A stretch of DNA of 64,000 bases. Source: Paracidovorax avenae. GTDB taxonomy: Bacteria; Pseudomonadota; Gammaproteobacteria; Burkholderiales; Burkholderiaceae_C. The position numbers and the translations under genes are program-made. The notes under the pieces are model-generated. The model saw only the letters and a program-made list of their open reading frames with translations, was not told where the DNA came from and searched no databases. Below, in pieces: positions 1 through 9,162 of this stretch; the stretch's first letter is position 1, and each line of letters starts with the position of its first letter. The stretch covers positions 2,639,501 through 2,703,500 of the forward strand of contig NZ_CP156079.1 of the NCBI RefSeq assembly GCF_040892545.1. Direction: 5' to 3'.

Positions 1-648
1 GCGGCGGTTGAACAGGTAGATCAGCGGGCGGCCGGTGAAATGCGAAATCAGCAACGCGCCCGCCGAGTACGCATAGACCAGATAGACCATGTAGCCGGGA
101 ATGGCGAAGTCGGTGCCCCAGAGCGTGAAGTGCAGGGTGCCGGACAGGTTCCACAGGATCACGGTGAAGGATGCGGCGGTGACTACAACGTGGATGGGGT
201 TCAGGAACAGTTGCAGCGTCAGTTCGATGAACCGGGGGATGTCCTGCGAGATGCGCTGGTCCGCGTTGTCCAGGCACCCGTCCCGCTCGATGGCGTAGTA
301 CGTGCGCCGCCGGGTCCAGGCATCCAGGAACTGGCGCGTCATGACGGTGCGCCATTCGTACTGCTGCAGCTCCGTTATGGCGAAGAGCAACACCATCGAC
401 ACCAGCATGGCCAGCATGCCCGCGATCCAGGACAGGCCCAGGCTGCGCCAGATGCCGTCCCAATCCCGCTTGACCATCGCATCCACCACCTCGCCCGACA
501 GCTGGTTGGCCCAGATCGCCACATAGATGCTGGTGAACATGAGCACCAGCCGGATCGCAAGAAGGATCCAGCCGCGCCAGCTCTCGCGCGAAGTCCAGTA
601 GGGCAGGATCAGGTCGCGCAGACGGGGACGGTGATGGTGGATGGTCAT
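1..648 (-). CDS. ABC transporter permease/ATPase, YddA/SbmA-BacA type (partial)
   Basis: Only the first 215 residues are inside the window; the gene runs off the left edge, so the ATPase domain is not seen. The visible part has hydrophobic segments at about 27-48, 72-93, 150-168 and 186-205. The D-N-A-D-Q-R-I sequence at 127-133 is typical of the ABC_membrane_2/YddA family, whose members move peptides, siderophore-like compounds or vitamin B12 and usually fuse permease and ATPase. The start is the ATG at 648, which gives a basic N-terminus (MTIHHHRPRLRD) before the first membrane helix. It lies 91 bases downstream of the TonB receptor and on the same strand, so siderophore or peptide traffic is the likely context. 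The substrate cannot be told from this fragment. Confidence 0.75.
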   Translation of the reverse strand, partial: MTIHHHRPRLRDLILPYWTSRESWRGWILLAIRLVLMFTSIYVAIWANQLSGEVVDAMVKRDWDGIWRSLGLSWIAGMLAMLVSMVLLFAITELQQYEWRTVMTRQFLDAWTRRRTYYAIERDGCLDNADQRISQDIPRFIELTLQLFLNPIHVVVTAASFTVILWNLSGTLHFTLWGTDFAIPGYMVYLVYAYSAGALLISHFTGRPLIYLFNRR

Positions 649-739
649 GAACGGAGCGGAACTGGGGTATGGGCGCAGGTGCACGACAGCGTGTGCGGTG
701 AGGCAAGGGAGTTGCGTCCCTTGCCCCGCCACCGCGCTG

Positions 740-3127
740 TCAGAGCTTGCGCTGGTAGGTCAGCATGAAGGTGCGCTTGTCGAAGACGGGAACGAACATG
801 TTCGACGAGGAGTACCCGTACAGGGTGCGGTTCGCCAAGTTCTTCACGCCCAGCCGCAGCGACCATTCCGGCTGCGTGTAGGCGATGCCGGCGTCGATGC
901 GGGCGCCGCCGGGTGCATGCGGGGCCGTGGCGGTGGTTCCCAGCAGCGAGTCGCTCCACGCGCTGATGCCGAAGGCGAGGCTCAGGTTCCGTAGCCGGTC
1001 CGACTGGAAGTCGTAGGTGCTCCACAGGCTGGCCTGGTTGCGCGGCTGCGCGCCGGGGCGCTGCGTCGGGTCGGACAGGCTCTCGATCTTGGTGTAGGAG
1101 TAGTTCATGATCAGGTTGAGCCCGCGCATGGGCTTGCCCGCTGCTTCCAGCTCCAGTCCCCGGGCTCTCTGGCCGTCGATCAGGTCATTGCAGTTGAGTG
1201 GGCGGTTGCGGCGAAGGAGGTTTACCTGGTCGATCTGGAAGACTGCGGCAGACCAGGAGAAGCGGTCCTCCACATTGCTCTTGATACCCAGTTCCTTGCT
1301 CTTCGACTGGGTCGGAGGCACGGACGTCGAATTGGTGCCGCAGATCTGCAGGTCGGAGAACAGTGGCGAGAAGCCTTCGGCGTAGCTGCCGTAGATGGAC
1401 GTGTTCCAGTCCAGGTTGTAGATCAGTCCGGCATTCAGAGTGTTTTTGCTGAACGACTGCTTGTTGATGGTTGACACCGTGGCGGGCGCGGGCGGCGTCG
1501 CATACACGGTATTGGCACCGGGGCCGCTGTCTACGCTCGTGTGGCGCAGGCCGGCCACCAGCGACCATTTGTCCCATTTGACGGTGTCCTGCACATACAG
1601 GCCGTGCTGCTTCTGCGGCGAGTAGGTACCGAATGACCGGTTGTCGTCGCTGCGCACGAGCGCCGGGAAGGGGTACTGCGTGGGCTGGTCGAAGCGGGTC
1701 GTCACCCGCGGGCCGGAATATTGCGTCTGTTCGAAGGAATAGTCGCTGTGGTTGATGCCCGCCACCAGGCGCTGCTCCAGTGGCCCGGTCTTGAATTTGT
1801 AGCTGAGGTAATGGTCGCCGCTGGTGGTGGTCTGGTTCGAACGATTGAGGGTGCCGCTGTAGTTGAGGAGCAGGTCGGCCGTGCTGACGGGAAACTGCGC
1901 CGTCCACAGCGAAAGATCCAGGTCGGTGCTGGTGCGCTGCATGCGGCTGGTGAACTGCAGTGCGTCCGAGAAGGAGTGCTGCAGCGTGTAGAACACCGAG
2001 CGCGTGTCGGTATCGATGCCGTCGCCGCGGTTTCCGGGCAGCGTCGAGGGCGACGGCTCGATGAAGCCGCGGATCGCCACGGTGTAGCGGTCCGGCGGGA
2101 CATGCGACTTGTCTGCCGAGGCACCGGCGATGAAATCCGTGTCCGCGGTCTTCCAGCGCACCTCGCCCAGGCCGTAGTTCTGCGTGCGCCCGTCGAACCC
2201 CGCCGAACTGCCGTGGGCGCGTGTCGCCGATCCGATCACGCGATAGCTGAGCTCCTTGCTGTCGCCGATGGCGCCGGCCAGGTCGATGGTTCCGGTGCGC
2301 TCGGCGTGGCTGCCGTAGCTGACCGACACATCGCGGATGGGCTCGGTCGTCGGTTTCTTGGTGACGATGTTCAGGGTTCCGCCGAGGGCGTTGGCTCCGG
2401 CCAGCAGGGCCTGCGGCCCCTTGAGTACTTCGACGCGCTCCACGCCAGCGATGTTGGTCTTGACGGAGTTGGGGTCGTTCAGCCCGTTGGACAACGTGGC
2501 GGTGCCAGCGCTGAATCCGCGGATGTTGAAACCGCTGGCTCCCTGTGCACCAGGGCGGACGATCACGCCGGCCACGTTCCGGAGCGCGTCTTCGACGGTT
2601 GCGGCCTGCTGCGTCTCGAACACCTTGGCCGTCAGCACCGTCACCGACTGCGGCACGTCGAGCAGGTCGGCACCGCCCCGCGTCGCGGTGGAGGAGCTGG
2701 ACGCGCGGAACCCGGTTTCGGCCTCGTCGCGCTTGGCCGTCACGGCCACGGCCGCCAACTGCTGCACGAACACGCGGATCGAGCCGTCCGGGCCCGTGTT
2801 CATGGTCAGGCCGCTGCCCGAGATGGCGGCCTGGACGGCGCCCTGCTCGCTGGTTTGTCCGGAGATCGCGGGTGCCTGGAGCCCCTTCACGTCGGCTTCC
2901 TCGAACTGAACGCGCTTTCCGCTGATCCTGGAGATCGCCTGCAGTGTGGCCGAGAGGGGGCCCGCGGGAATGGAGAAGTCCCGCTGCGCAGCGGCCTGCG
3001 CCGCTGCCGCAGGTTGGCCCTGCTGCTGGGCATGCACGGCCGCCGGCAGTGCGAGGGCGAGGGCGGCGCAGACGGCGGTGGAGCGGAACGGAGCCGGGCG
3101 GAGCATCGGGGACGTGGTGGACAACAT
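740..3127 (-). CDS. TonB-dependent siderophore receptor with N-terminal signalling (STN) domain, FpvA/FecA type
   Basis: This outer-membrane receptor has 795 residues from the chosen start. A signal peptide ends at AVHA-Q (33/34). It is followed by a secretin/TonB short N-terminal domain at about 50-120, a plug domain with T-V-E-D-A-L-R-N-V-A-G-V, and a long beta barrel. STN-containing receptors usually talk to an anti-sigma/ECF sigma pair when ligand binds. The start at 3127 was preferred over upstream in-frame ATGs at 3151 and 3181 because AGAGGA sits about 8 bases before it and because it gives a normal signal peptide. No fecI/fecR-like genes are adjacent; the divergent neighbour is a MocR regulator. 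The ligand is unknown, but siderophore uptake is the family norm. Confidence 0.88.
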   Translation of the reverse strand: MLSTTSPMLRPAPFRSTAVCAALALALPAAVHAQQQGQPAAAAQAAAQRDFSIPAGPLSATLQAISRISGKRVQFEEADVKGLQAPAISGQTSEQGAVQAAISGSGLTMNTGPDGSIRVFVQQLAAVAVTAKRDEAETGFRASSSSTATRGGADLLDVPQSVTVLTAKVFETQQAATVEDALRNVAGVIVRPGAQGASGFNIRGFSAGTATLSNGLNDPNSVKTNIAGVERVEVLKGPQALLAGANALGGTLNIVTKKPTTEPIRDVSVSYGSHAERTGTIDLAGAIGDSKELSYRVIGSATRAHGSSAGFDGRTQNYGLGEVRWKTADTDFIAGASADKSHVPPDRYTVAIRGFIEPSPSTLPGNRGDGIDTDTRSVFYTLQHSFSDALQFTSRMQRTSTDLDLSLWTAQFPVSTADLLLNYSGTLNRSNQTTTSGDHYLSYKFKTGPLEQRLVAGINHSDYSFEQTQYSGPRVTTRFDQPTQYPFPALVRSDDNRSFGTYSPQKQHGLYVQDTVKWDKWSLVAGLRHTSVDSGPGANTVYATPPAPATVSTINKQSFSKNTLNAGLIYNLDWNTSIYGSYAEGFSPLFSDLQICGTNSTSVPPTQSKSKELGIKSNVEDRFSWSAAVFQIDQVNLLRRNRPLNCNDLIDGQRARGLELEAAGKPMRGLNLIMNYSYTKIESLSDPTQRPGAQPRNQASLWSTYDFQSDRLRNLSLAFGISAWSDSLLGTTATAPHAPGGARIDAGIAYTQPEWSLRLGVKNLANRTLYGYSSSNMFVPVFDKRTFMLTYQRKL

Positions 3128-3269
3128 GGCGGGAATCCTCTGGAAGGGCATGGTTTGCGAAATCGCTCTCAACAGATGCAATTAGTGTTCCATACGCTTT
3201 TCATCTGGATTGCGCGGCCGTTGCGCTCCTGCATTTGGGCGGCGGCTTCTATTTGGATTCCGGGCTTGA

Positions 3270-3302
3270 AAAGTGTTTGGTACAGTTTTATTGTGACACT
3301 TT
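3270..3302. promoter_or_regulatory. Inverted repeat in the receptor/MocR divergent region, candidate operator
   Basis: AAAGTGT (3270-3276) and ACACTTT (3296-3302) form a perfect 7-base dyad around an AT-rich centre containing GGTACAG and TTGTGAC. It sits in the 426-base gap between the TonB receptor start (3127) and the mocR-type gene (3554). MocR regulators usually autoregulate or control a divergent neighbour, so this is a candidate binding site. The rest of the gap holds no convincing gene, and no clear Fur box was found. Confidence 0.35.
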
Positions 3303-3553
3303 GTCCCTCGCGCAGGATCGGGGTATGTACGGATGGGCTGCCGCCGATGTCATGCGTGGGCCGGCAAGGTGCAGGGGGATGCACCATGTTGTGGCGGAAC
3401 GGTGGCTAGGAAGGCGAGTGCTCTCTTCTGGCGCGTCATGGTGGATGACTGACTGTATGTGGCAGTTTCCCTGCGGCAGTCCTGCAACGGCTCCGGCGGT
3501 CTATCATCCGCTCACCCCTTCCACATCTCCATCCTTCCGACAGCGCACCGTCC

Positions 3554-5035
3554 ATGCCAGCCACCCCCAAGCCGAAGCCGGGCCCCAGGCCGCAGAAAAA
3601 CCAGGCCTCGCCACAGGCCGCCCGCGCCAGCGGAGCGCTCATCGACCGGATCTTCGATGACGTCAGGGGCCGGATCGAAAACCGGGCGCTGGCTGTCGGG
3701 GAGCGGCTGCCATCGGTACGCGCGATGGCAGCCAGCATGGACATCAGCAATGAAACCGTTCTGCGCGCCTACGACAAGCTGGTGGCAGCGGGCTACCTGG
3801 AGGCGCGCCGTGGCTCGGGCTTCTACGTATCGCCCGAGGCCCTTCAAGTGGGCAAACCGGCTTCGCCACAACGGTGGAACGGGCCGCCGGCCCAGAATGC
3901 CTGGGACCATTTGCTGTATTCCAGGGGGCCCGATGGCGATTCCGCACTCGGCACGCTGCCCGCCGAGTGGATCGGCACCGAGGTGCTGTCCGGTGCCCTG
4001 CGGTCACTGGCTGCCCGGCCACCTGCGAACCTGTCCGAATATTCGGACCACCGCGGGTGGCCGCCGCTGCGCGAAGCCCTGGTGGCCAAGCTGCGGATGG
4101 CCGGCATCGATGCCACGCCCGACCAGATCATGACCACGGCGGGGGGCGCCGATGCGCTGAATCTCGTGGTCTGGTCGCTGCTCTACCAGGGCCAGTACGT
4201 GGTGGTGGAGGAGCCGGCATCATTCATCCATACCCAGCGCCTGCTCGCCAGCGGCATCTGGATACTGCGTGTGCAGCGCCTGGAGGACGGTCCGGACCTG
4301 GAACGGCTCGCGGAACTGTGCGAGCAATACAAGCCCAAGGCCTTCCTCTGCAGCTCGGTGCTCCAGAACCCGACATCCACCAACCTGTCACCGCGCAAGG
4401 CCCACCAGTTGCTCAAGCTCGCGGAGCAGCACGACATGTGGATCGTGGATGACGACACCTACGGCGACCTGCTGCCACGCAGCCGGCTGGGCGAGACGGC
4501 ACGCCTGGCGGCGCTGGACCATTTCGAGCGGGTGATCCATATCGGCAGTTTCTCGAAGACCGTGGCGCCGGCATTGCGGTCCGGCTTCCTGGTGGCCAAC
4601 AGCCAGCGCATGAGGCGACTGATGCTGATGCGCTCGGTCAGCGCGATCCACTCCTCGCTGCTCACGGACCAGATCGTGCACCACCTGCTCAGCGAAGGCG
4701 GCTACGAGCAGCATTGCGAGAAGCTGCAGAAAAAGCTGGCTGCCCGTGGCAAGGCGCTGCTGGCGAAAATTCGCGCGCGGGGCTGGCAGGCGGCCGAGAC
4801 GGGAGCGGGCATGTACCTGTGGATGTCTCCCGGCGAAGCCATCGATGGCGGGGCTGTATGGCGGGCTCTGGCCGCGTACGGCGTCATGGTCGCGAACGAA
4901 AGCATTTTCACGAGCGAGATGATCGAATCGCACGTGCGTCTCAACATCGCTCGCACCGACGATGCTCTGCTGGACCGGATCGCGGCCGCCATTGCCGGCA
5001 TCGGGGGCGCAGCGGGCCCCGCCGGCATGCCCTGA
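3554..5035 (+). CDS. MocR/GntR-family regulator with aminotransferase-like domain
   Basis: The 493-residue protein combines a GntR-type winged helix at about 27-95 (E-R-L-P-S-V-R, then N-E-T-V-L-R-A-Y-D-K-L) with a fold-type I aminotransferase domain from about 130 to 480. The pyridoxal-phosphate lysine is K335 in S-F-S-K-T-V-A-P-A-L-R-S-G-F. MocR proteins use PLP or an amino compound as effector and control PLP, taurine, GABA or transporter genes. It is divergent from the TonB receptor and followed by a clean terminator, so it is a single-gene unit. The target is unknown; the receptor across the shared region is the nearest candidate. Confidence 0.9.
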   Translation: MPATPKPKPGPRPQKNQASPQAARASGALIDRIFDDVRGRIENRALAVGERLPSVRAMAASMDISNETVLRAYDKLVAAGYLEARRGSGFYVSPEALQVGKPASPQRWNGPPAQNAWDHLLYSRGPDGDSALGTLPAEWIGTEVLSGALRSLAARPPANLSEYSDHRGWPPLREALVAKLRMAGIDATPDQIMTTAGGADALNLVVWSLLYQGQYVVVEEPASFIHTQRLLASGIWILRVQRLEDGPDLERLAELCEQYKPKAFLCSSVLQNPTSTNLSPRKAHQLLKLAEQHDMWIVDDDTYGDLLPRSRLGETARLAALDHFERVIHIGSFSKTVAPALRSGFLVANSQRMRRLMLMRSVSAIHSSLLTDQIVHHLLSEGGYEQHCEKLQKKLAARGKALLAKIRARGWQAAETGAGMYLWMSPGEAIDGGAVWRALAAYGVMVANESIFTSEMIESHVRLNIARTDDALLDRIAAAIAGIGGAAGPAGMP

Positions 5036-5191
5036 CCCGGATGTGACGTGCCCGCCGCACGCGGGTGCCCGGCTGCCGCTGGCTGTCAGCCATGCGTAAG
5101 GGGCATGCCCACAATCGACGGCACCGGGCGGGCGCATGGCGCCTCCCGGGGATTCGGGCTGTGACCAGGCCGTAGCGCCTGCCCGACTTGG

Positions 5192-5219
5192 GCCCGCCCT
5201 CCGTGGCGGGCATTTCTTT
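5192..5219 (+). terminator. Rho-independent terminator after the mocR-type gene
   Basis: A perfect 7-base stem, GCCCGCC (5192-5198) with GGCGGGC (5205-5211), has a 6-base loop and is followed by ATTTCTTT. It lies between two convergent genes, mocR-type (+) and tctE (-). Confidence 0.65.
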
Positions 5220-5228
5220 GCGCCGTCG

Positions 5229-6686
5229 TCAGGGCATGGACCTCTTCCTCTCCGTGCCCGGCGCATGGCCGTCCCGGGCCAGCGGCAACCGCACCACGGC
5301 ATCGAGGCCGGCCACGCGGCTGCCGTCCATGCGGTTCGACAGTTCGATCTGCCCGCCGAGCGCCCGCACGATTTCCTGGCAGATGGCCAGCCCCAGCCCG
5401 GAGCCGGTCCGCACGTCGCCCGCGGAGAACGGCTGGAAGAGGCGCTGCGCCAGATCGGCGTCGATGCCCGGTCCGCTGTCGGCCACCGTCAGTGCCGCAT
5501 GGCGCCCGTCCGTGACCAGTTCGACCGACAGCAGGCCGGATTCGGGCGTGTGCCGGATCGCGTTGTGCAGGAGGTTGCGGGCCAGTTCGCGCAGCATCCA
5601 CTCGTGGGCCTGCACGGGAGCGGGCTCCGTGTGGATGCCGAAATCCAGGTCGCGCTGAGCGATCAGGGGCGAAAGCTCGAGCGCGATCGCGCGCAGCTCC
5701 TCGTCCAGGCGGGTCACGGGCGGCGCGCTCTGCTGGCGCAACTGCTCCACCTTGGCGAGCGCCAGCATCTGGTTGGCGAGCTGCGTGGCGCGGTCCACGG
5801 TGTCGCGGATTTCCAGCAGCGCCTGCCGGGGCGCCACGTCGCCGCGCAGCGCCGACTGCACCTGCACCTTCAGCACGGCCAGGGGCGTGCGCAGCTGGTG
5901 CGAGGCATCGCGCACGAAGCGCTGCTGGTGCGCCAGCAGGTGGGCCAGCCGGCCCATCACGTGGTTCGTGGCCTCGACCAGGGGCTGCAGTTCGCGCGGC
6001 GCACCGGGCGCTTCGAGGGGGCGCAGGTCCTCCTCGGGCCGGTTCTGCAGCTGCTCGCTGAGCTGCCGCACCGGGCGCACCGCCCACTGCACCACCAGCG
6101 CCACGATCAGCGCGACGACCAGCGCCAGCAGGGCCTGGCGGGCGAGGGTGGCCTGCAGGATCTGCAGCGCGAGGGTGCGCCGCAGCTCCAGGGTTTCGGC
6201 CACCTGGATCACCGCCATGCCGCGGCCCGTCGGGCTGGCGACCGGCTGCAGCAGCACGGCGACGCGCACCGGCTGGCCGCGGAATTCGTCGTCGTAGAAG
6301 TCCACCAGCGCGGCATAGGGCGGCCGTGCAGGAATGCGCCCGTGCCAGAACGGCAGCTCGGCGAAGCCCGACACCAGTCCGCCGTGCAGGTCCGACACGC
6401 GGTAGAACATGCGGCTCTGGTTGTCCGCCTCGAAGGCCTCCAGCGCGGAGTAGGGCACCGTGGCCCGCAGCCGGGCCTGCCCGTCGTAGCCCGACACGTC
6501 GATCTGCTCGCCGATCGTCTTGGCGGACGCCAGCAGCGTGCGGTCGTATGCCGTGTGCAGGGCCGACAGCGTCTGGCGGTAGAGGCTGGCCGTGTTGTAG
6601 GCGATGAACAGCGCCACCGGCACCAGGATGCCCAGCAGCAGCCGCCGCCTCAGCGACTGGGACCGGTTGGCCCGGCCGCGGTTCAC
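5229..6686 (-). CDS. tctE: Sensor histidine kinase, TctE type
   Basis: This is a membrane sensor of 485 residues. Transmembrane helices lie at about 14-33 and 184-203 and flank a periplasmic domain of the TctE N-terminal (2CSK_N) kind. A HAMP-like linker follows, then HisKA with H263 in A-S-H-Q-L-R-T-P-L, and a HATPase with N-L-L-H-N-A, D-S-G-P-G-I and G-S-G-L-G-L. It is encoded 22 bases after tctD on the same strand. TctE partners sense tricarboxylates or related carboxylates and phosphorylate TctD, which turns on the divergent tctCBA transporter. The true ligand is not shown by the sequence. Confidence 0.9.
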   Translation of the reverse strand: MNRGRANRSQSLRRRLLLGILVPVALFIAYNTASLYRQTLSALHTAYDRTLLASAKTIGEQIDVSGYDGQARLRATVPYSALEAFEADNQSRMFYRVSDLHGGLVSGFAELPFWHGRIPARPPYAALVDFYDDEFRGQPVRVAVLLQPVASPTGRGMAVIQVAETLELRRTLALQILQATLARQALLALVVALIVALVVQWAVRPVRQLSEQLQNRPEEDLRPLEAPGAPRELQPLVEATNHVMGRLAHLLAHQQRFVRDASHQLRTPLAVLKVQVQSALRGDVAPRQALLEIRDTVDRATQLANQMLALAKVEQLRQQSAPPVTRLDEELRAIALELSPLIAQRDLDFGIHTEPAPVQAHEWMLRELARNLLHNAIRHTPESGLLSVELVTDGRHAALTVADSGPGIDADLAQRLFQPFSAGDVRTGSGLGLAICQEIVRALGGQIELSNRMDGSRVAGLDAVVRLPLARDGHAPGTERKRSMP

Positions 6687-6708
6687 GCCGTTTTCCCCCG
6701 TGCGCGCC

Positions 6709-7398
6709 TCATGCGTCGGCCTTGAGCAGGTAGCCCAGCCCCCGCAGCGTCATGAGCGTGAGCCCGGTACCTGCCAGCTTCTTGCGCAGCCGGTACACCA
6801 CCACTTCGATGGCTTCGTACTGCACATCCAGCTGCCCCGGGAACACCAGTTCGTACAACCGCTCCTTGGCCACGGCGTGGCCCGGCTGGGCGAGCAGGGC
6901 GTGCATGAGGGCCAGCTCGCGCGGCGTCAGTTCCATCACCTCGCCATCGCGGTAGATGGCCCCGCTGTCCTTCTCGTAGCGGATCGCGCCGATGGACACC
7001 GTGGAGGGCGCGGCGGGCGGCCGCGCTTCCGACAGGTCCCCCAGCCGGCGCACCAGCGCGCGCAGGCGCGCCTCCAGTTCGTCCAGGTCGAACGGCTTGG
7101 GCAGGTAGTCGTCGGCGCCGGCATTGAGCCCCAGCACCCGGTCGCCCACGGTGCCGCGGGCGGTGAGCAGCAGCACCGGCGTGCGCAGGCCCCGGGCCCG
7201 CGCCTGCTGCAACACCTGCAGGCCGTCCAGCCCGGGCAGCGTCAGGTCCAGCACCACGGCATCGGGCGGGCGCGAGGCCCACTGCGCCAGCGCGGCCCGG
7301 CCGTCGCCGAGCGCGGTCACTTCCATGCCGCGGCGCGCGAGCGAACGCTGCAGCGTGGCCTGCATGGCGGGATCGTCTTCCACGAGAAGCAATTGCAT
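6709..7398 (-). CDS. tctD: OmpR-family response regulator, TctD type
   Basis: The start at 7398 gives a 229-residue OmpR-type regulator; the open frame continues upstream to 8013 only as an antisense artefact over tctC. The receiver has acidic residues E7-D8-D9, phospho-acceptor D51 in V-V-L-D-L-T-L-P and K101 in Y-L-P-K-P-F. A winged-helix DNA-binding domain follows (about 125-225) with E-L-T-P-R-E-L-A-L and Y-R-L-R-K-K-L. It is the cytoplasmic partner of tctE. It faces tctC across 129 bases, which must hold both promoters and the TctD binding sites, though no repeat pair there was convincing enough to call. Confidence 0.92.
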   Translation of the reverse strand: MQLLLVEDDPAMQATLQRSLARRGMEVTALGDGRAALAQWASRPPDAVVLDLTLPGLDGLQVLQQARARGLRTPVLLLTARGTVGDRVLGLNAGADDYLPKPFDLDELEARLRALVRRLGDLSEARPPAAPSTVSIGAIRYEKDSGAIYRDGEVMELTPRELALMHALLAQPGHAVAKERLYELVFPGQLDVQYEAIEVVVYRLRKKLAGTGLTLMTLRGLGYLLKADA

Positions 7399-7527
7399 GC
7401 GCGGGACCATAGCACCGGGCGCTGCCGGTGCCCCCATGGGTGTTTTCCCTGAGTCGGCGGACAGCCGTTTGACAGGAAGCGGGCGCATCATCGGCCCCGT
7501 TCGCCAAACCACAAGGAGACAAGAGAC

Positions 7528-8487
7528 ATGCGTCGCGATACCTTCCTCAAATCCCTGGCGGCCCTCGCGGCCGCGGGCACGCTGCCGCTGTCGGCCCGCG
7601 CCGCAGCCGCCATCCGGATGCTGCTGCCCGCCAACCCCGGCGGCGGCTGGGACACCACCGGCCGTGCGCTCGGCAAGGCGATGCAGGACGCGGGCGTGGC
7701 CTCGTCCGTCACCTACGACAACAAGGGCGGCGCGGCCGGCGCCATCGGCCTGGCGCAGTTCGTCAATTCCGCCAAGGGCGACCCCAACTCCCTGATGGTG
7801 ATGGGCTCGGTCATGGTGGGCGGCATCATCACCGGCAAGCCGCCGGTCAACCTGTCGCAGGCCACGCCGATCGCGCGCCTGACGAGCGAATACAACGTGT
7901 TCGTGCTGCCCGCCAACTCGCCGTTCAAGTCGATGGCCGAGGTGATCGCCCAGCTCAAGAAGGACCCGGGCAGCGTGAAGTGGGGCGGTGGCTCGCGCGG
8001 CTCCACCGAGCACATCGCGGCAGCCATGATCGCGCGCGAGGTGGGCGTGGACCCGGCCAAGATCAACTATGTCGCGTTCCGTGGGGGTGGCGAATCCGTC
8101 GCGGCGATCCTGGGCGGCAACGTCACCATCGGCGGTGGCGGCTACAGCGAGATGGCCGAATACATCAACACGAAGAAGATGGTGCCGGTGGCCGTCACGT
8201 CGGGCCAGCGCCTGAAGGGCTCGAGCGTGCCCACGCTCAAGGAGCAGGGCATCAACGTCGAGATCGGCAACTGGCGCGGCGTCTATGCGCCCCCGGGCAT
8301 CTCCGCGCCGCAGCGCAAGGCGCTCATCGACATGGTGGCCCAGGCGACGAAGAGCAAGAGCTGGGCCGAATCCATGGAGAAGAACGACTGGACCGCCGCC
8401 TGGCTCGCGGGCGATGAATTCGGCGCCTTCGTGGATGCCGAGTTCGCCAGCATGCGCGCCACCATGGTCAAGGCCGGCATGGTCTGA
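7528..8487 (+). CDS. tctC: Periplasmic solute-binding protein of a tripartite tricarboxylate transporter (Bug family)
   Basis: The 319-residue precursor starts [10 protein letters not shown]. The twin arginines followed by a hydrophobic stretch ending near A-R-A suggest a signal peptide, possibly Tat-type. The mature part is a Bug/TctC fold ([11 protein letters not shown] near its start). It binds a carboxylate in the periplasm and delivers it to TctAB. AGGAGACAAG just before the ATG at 7528 is a strong ribosome site. It is first in tctCBA, as in the classical tricarboxylate system, and is divergent from tctDE. Bug proteins are numerous in Comamonadaceae and often bind other small acids, so the substrate is uncertain. 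Confidence 0.92.
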   Translation: MRRDTFLKSLAALAAAGTLPLSARAAAAIRMLLPANPGGGWDTTGRALGKAMQDAGVASSVTYDNKGGAAGAIGLAQFVNSAKGDPNSLMVMGSVMVGGIITGKPPVNLSQATPIARLTSEYNVFVLPANSPFKSMAEVIAQLKKDPGSVKWGGGSRGSTEHIAAAMIAREVGVDPAKINYVAFRGGGESVAAILGGNVTIGGGGYSEMAEYINTKKMVPVAVTSGQRLKGSSVPTLKEQGINVEIGNWRGVYAPPGISAPQRKALIDMVAQATKSKSWAESMEKNDWTAAWLAGDEFGAFVDAEFASMRATMVKAGMV

Positions 8488-8604
8488 CCGCCGCGGCGGG
8501 CGCCATGCCCGCCGTGCTTCCCGAGTTTTCCTCTTTCTCCTACCGCTTCGCGCGGCCGGGCGGCGCGCCTGCGCGCCACGGCCGTTTTCCCGAGGACACC
8601 CATC

Positions 8605-9162
8605 ATGTCAGAGCCTCTTGCTCCTACCGCGGCGGATGCCGACAGCGACGAGGGCGCCGTCCCGTCCCGGCGCGCCCAGACCATCGTGGGCGGCGGCGTG
8701 CTGCTCGTGGCGGCGGCGCTCGCCGCGGGCGCCCTGCAGATCCCCGGCGACGCCGGCTACGGCGGCGTGGGCCCGAACTTCCTGCCCTGGCTGGTCGCGG
8801 CCGTGCTGGCCGTCTGCGGCGGATTCCTGCTCTGGGAAGCGGCCTCCGGCGGCTTCCGCTCCCTGGGCGCACCCGGCGGTGCGGCCCGCGCGGACAGGCA
8901 GGCCTTCGTCTGGGTATCGGCCGGGCTGCTGCTCAATGCCGCGCTCATCGGCACGGTGGGCTTCATCGTCAGCTGCACGCTCTGCTACGTGCTGGCCGTG
9001 CAGGGCCTGCGCCGCGCGGGCCGCCAGCCGGCCGCGGGCGCCGCACGCACCTGGGCCGTGGACGTGTTCACCGGCCTGGCCATTTCCGCGCCGGTGTTCT
9101 GGGCCTTCACGCAATTCCTGGCGATCAACCTGCCGGGGCTCACGCAAACGGGATGGCTGTGA
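8605..9162 (+). CDS. tctB: Tripartite tricarboxylate transporter small membrane subunit TctB
   Basis: The 185-residue protein has four hydrophobic segments, the usual TctB topology, and little sequence conservation elsewhere. It is the small inner-membrane subunit pairing with TctA. The start at 8605 follows GAGGACACCCATC. The TGA at 9160-9162 overlaps the preferred tctA start, so the two subunits are translationally coupled. The 117 bases after tctC contain no hairpin clear enough to call a terminator. Confidence 0.88.
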   Translation: MSEPLAPTAADADSDEGAVPSRRAQTIVGGGVLLVAAALAAGALQIPGDAGYGGVGPNFLPWLVAAVLAVCGGFLLWEAASGGFRSLGAPGGAARADRQAFVWVSAGLLLNAALIGTVGFIVSCTLCYVLAVQGLRRAGRQPAAGAARTWAVDVFTGLAISAPVFWAFTQFLAINLPGLTQTGWL

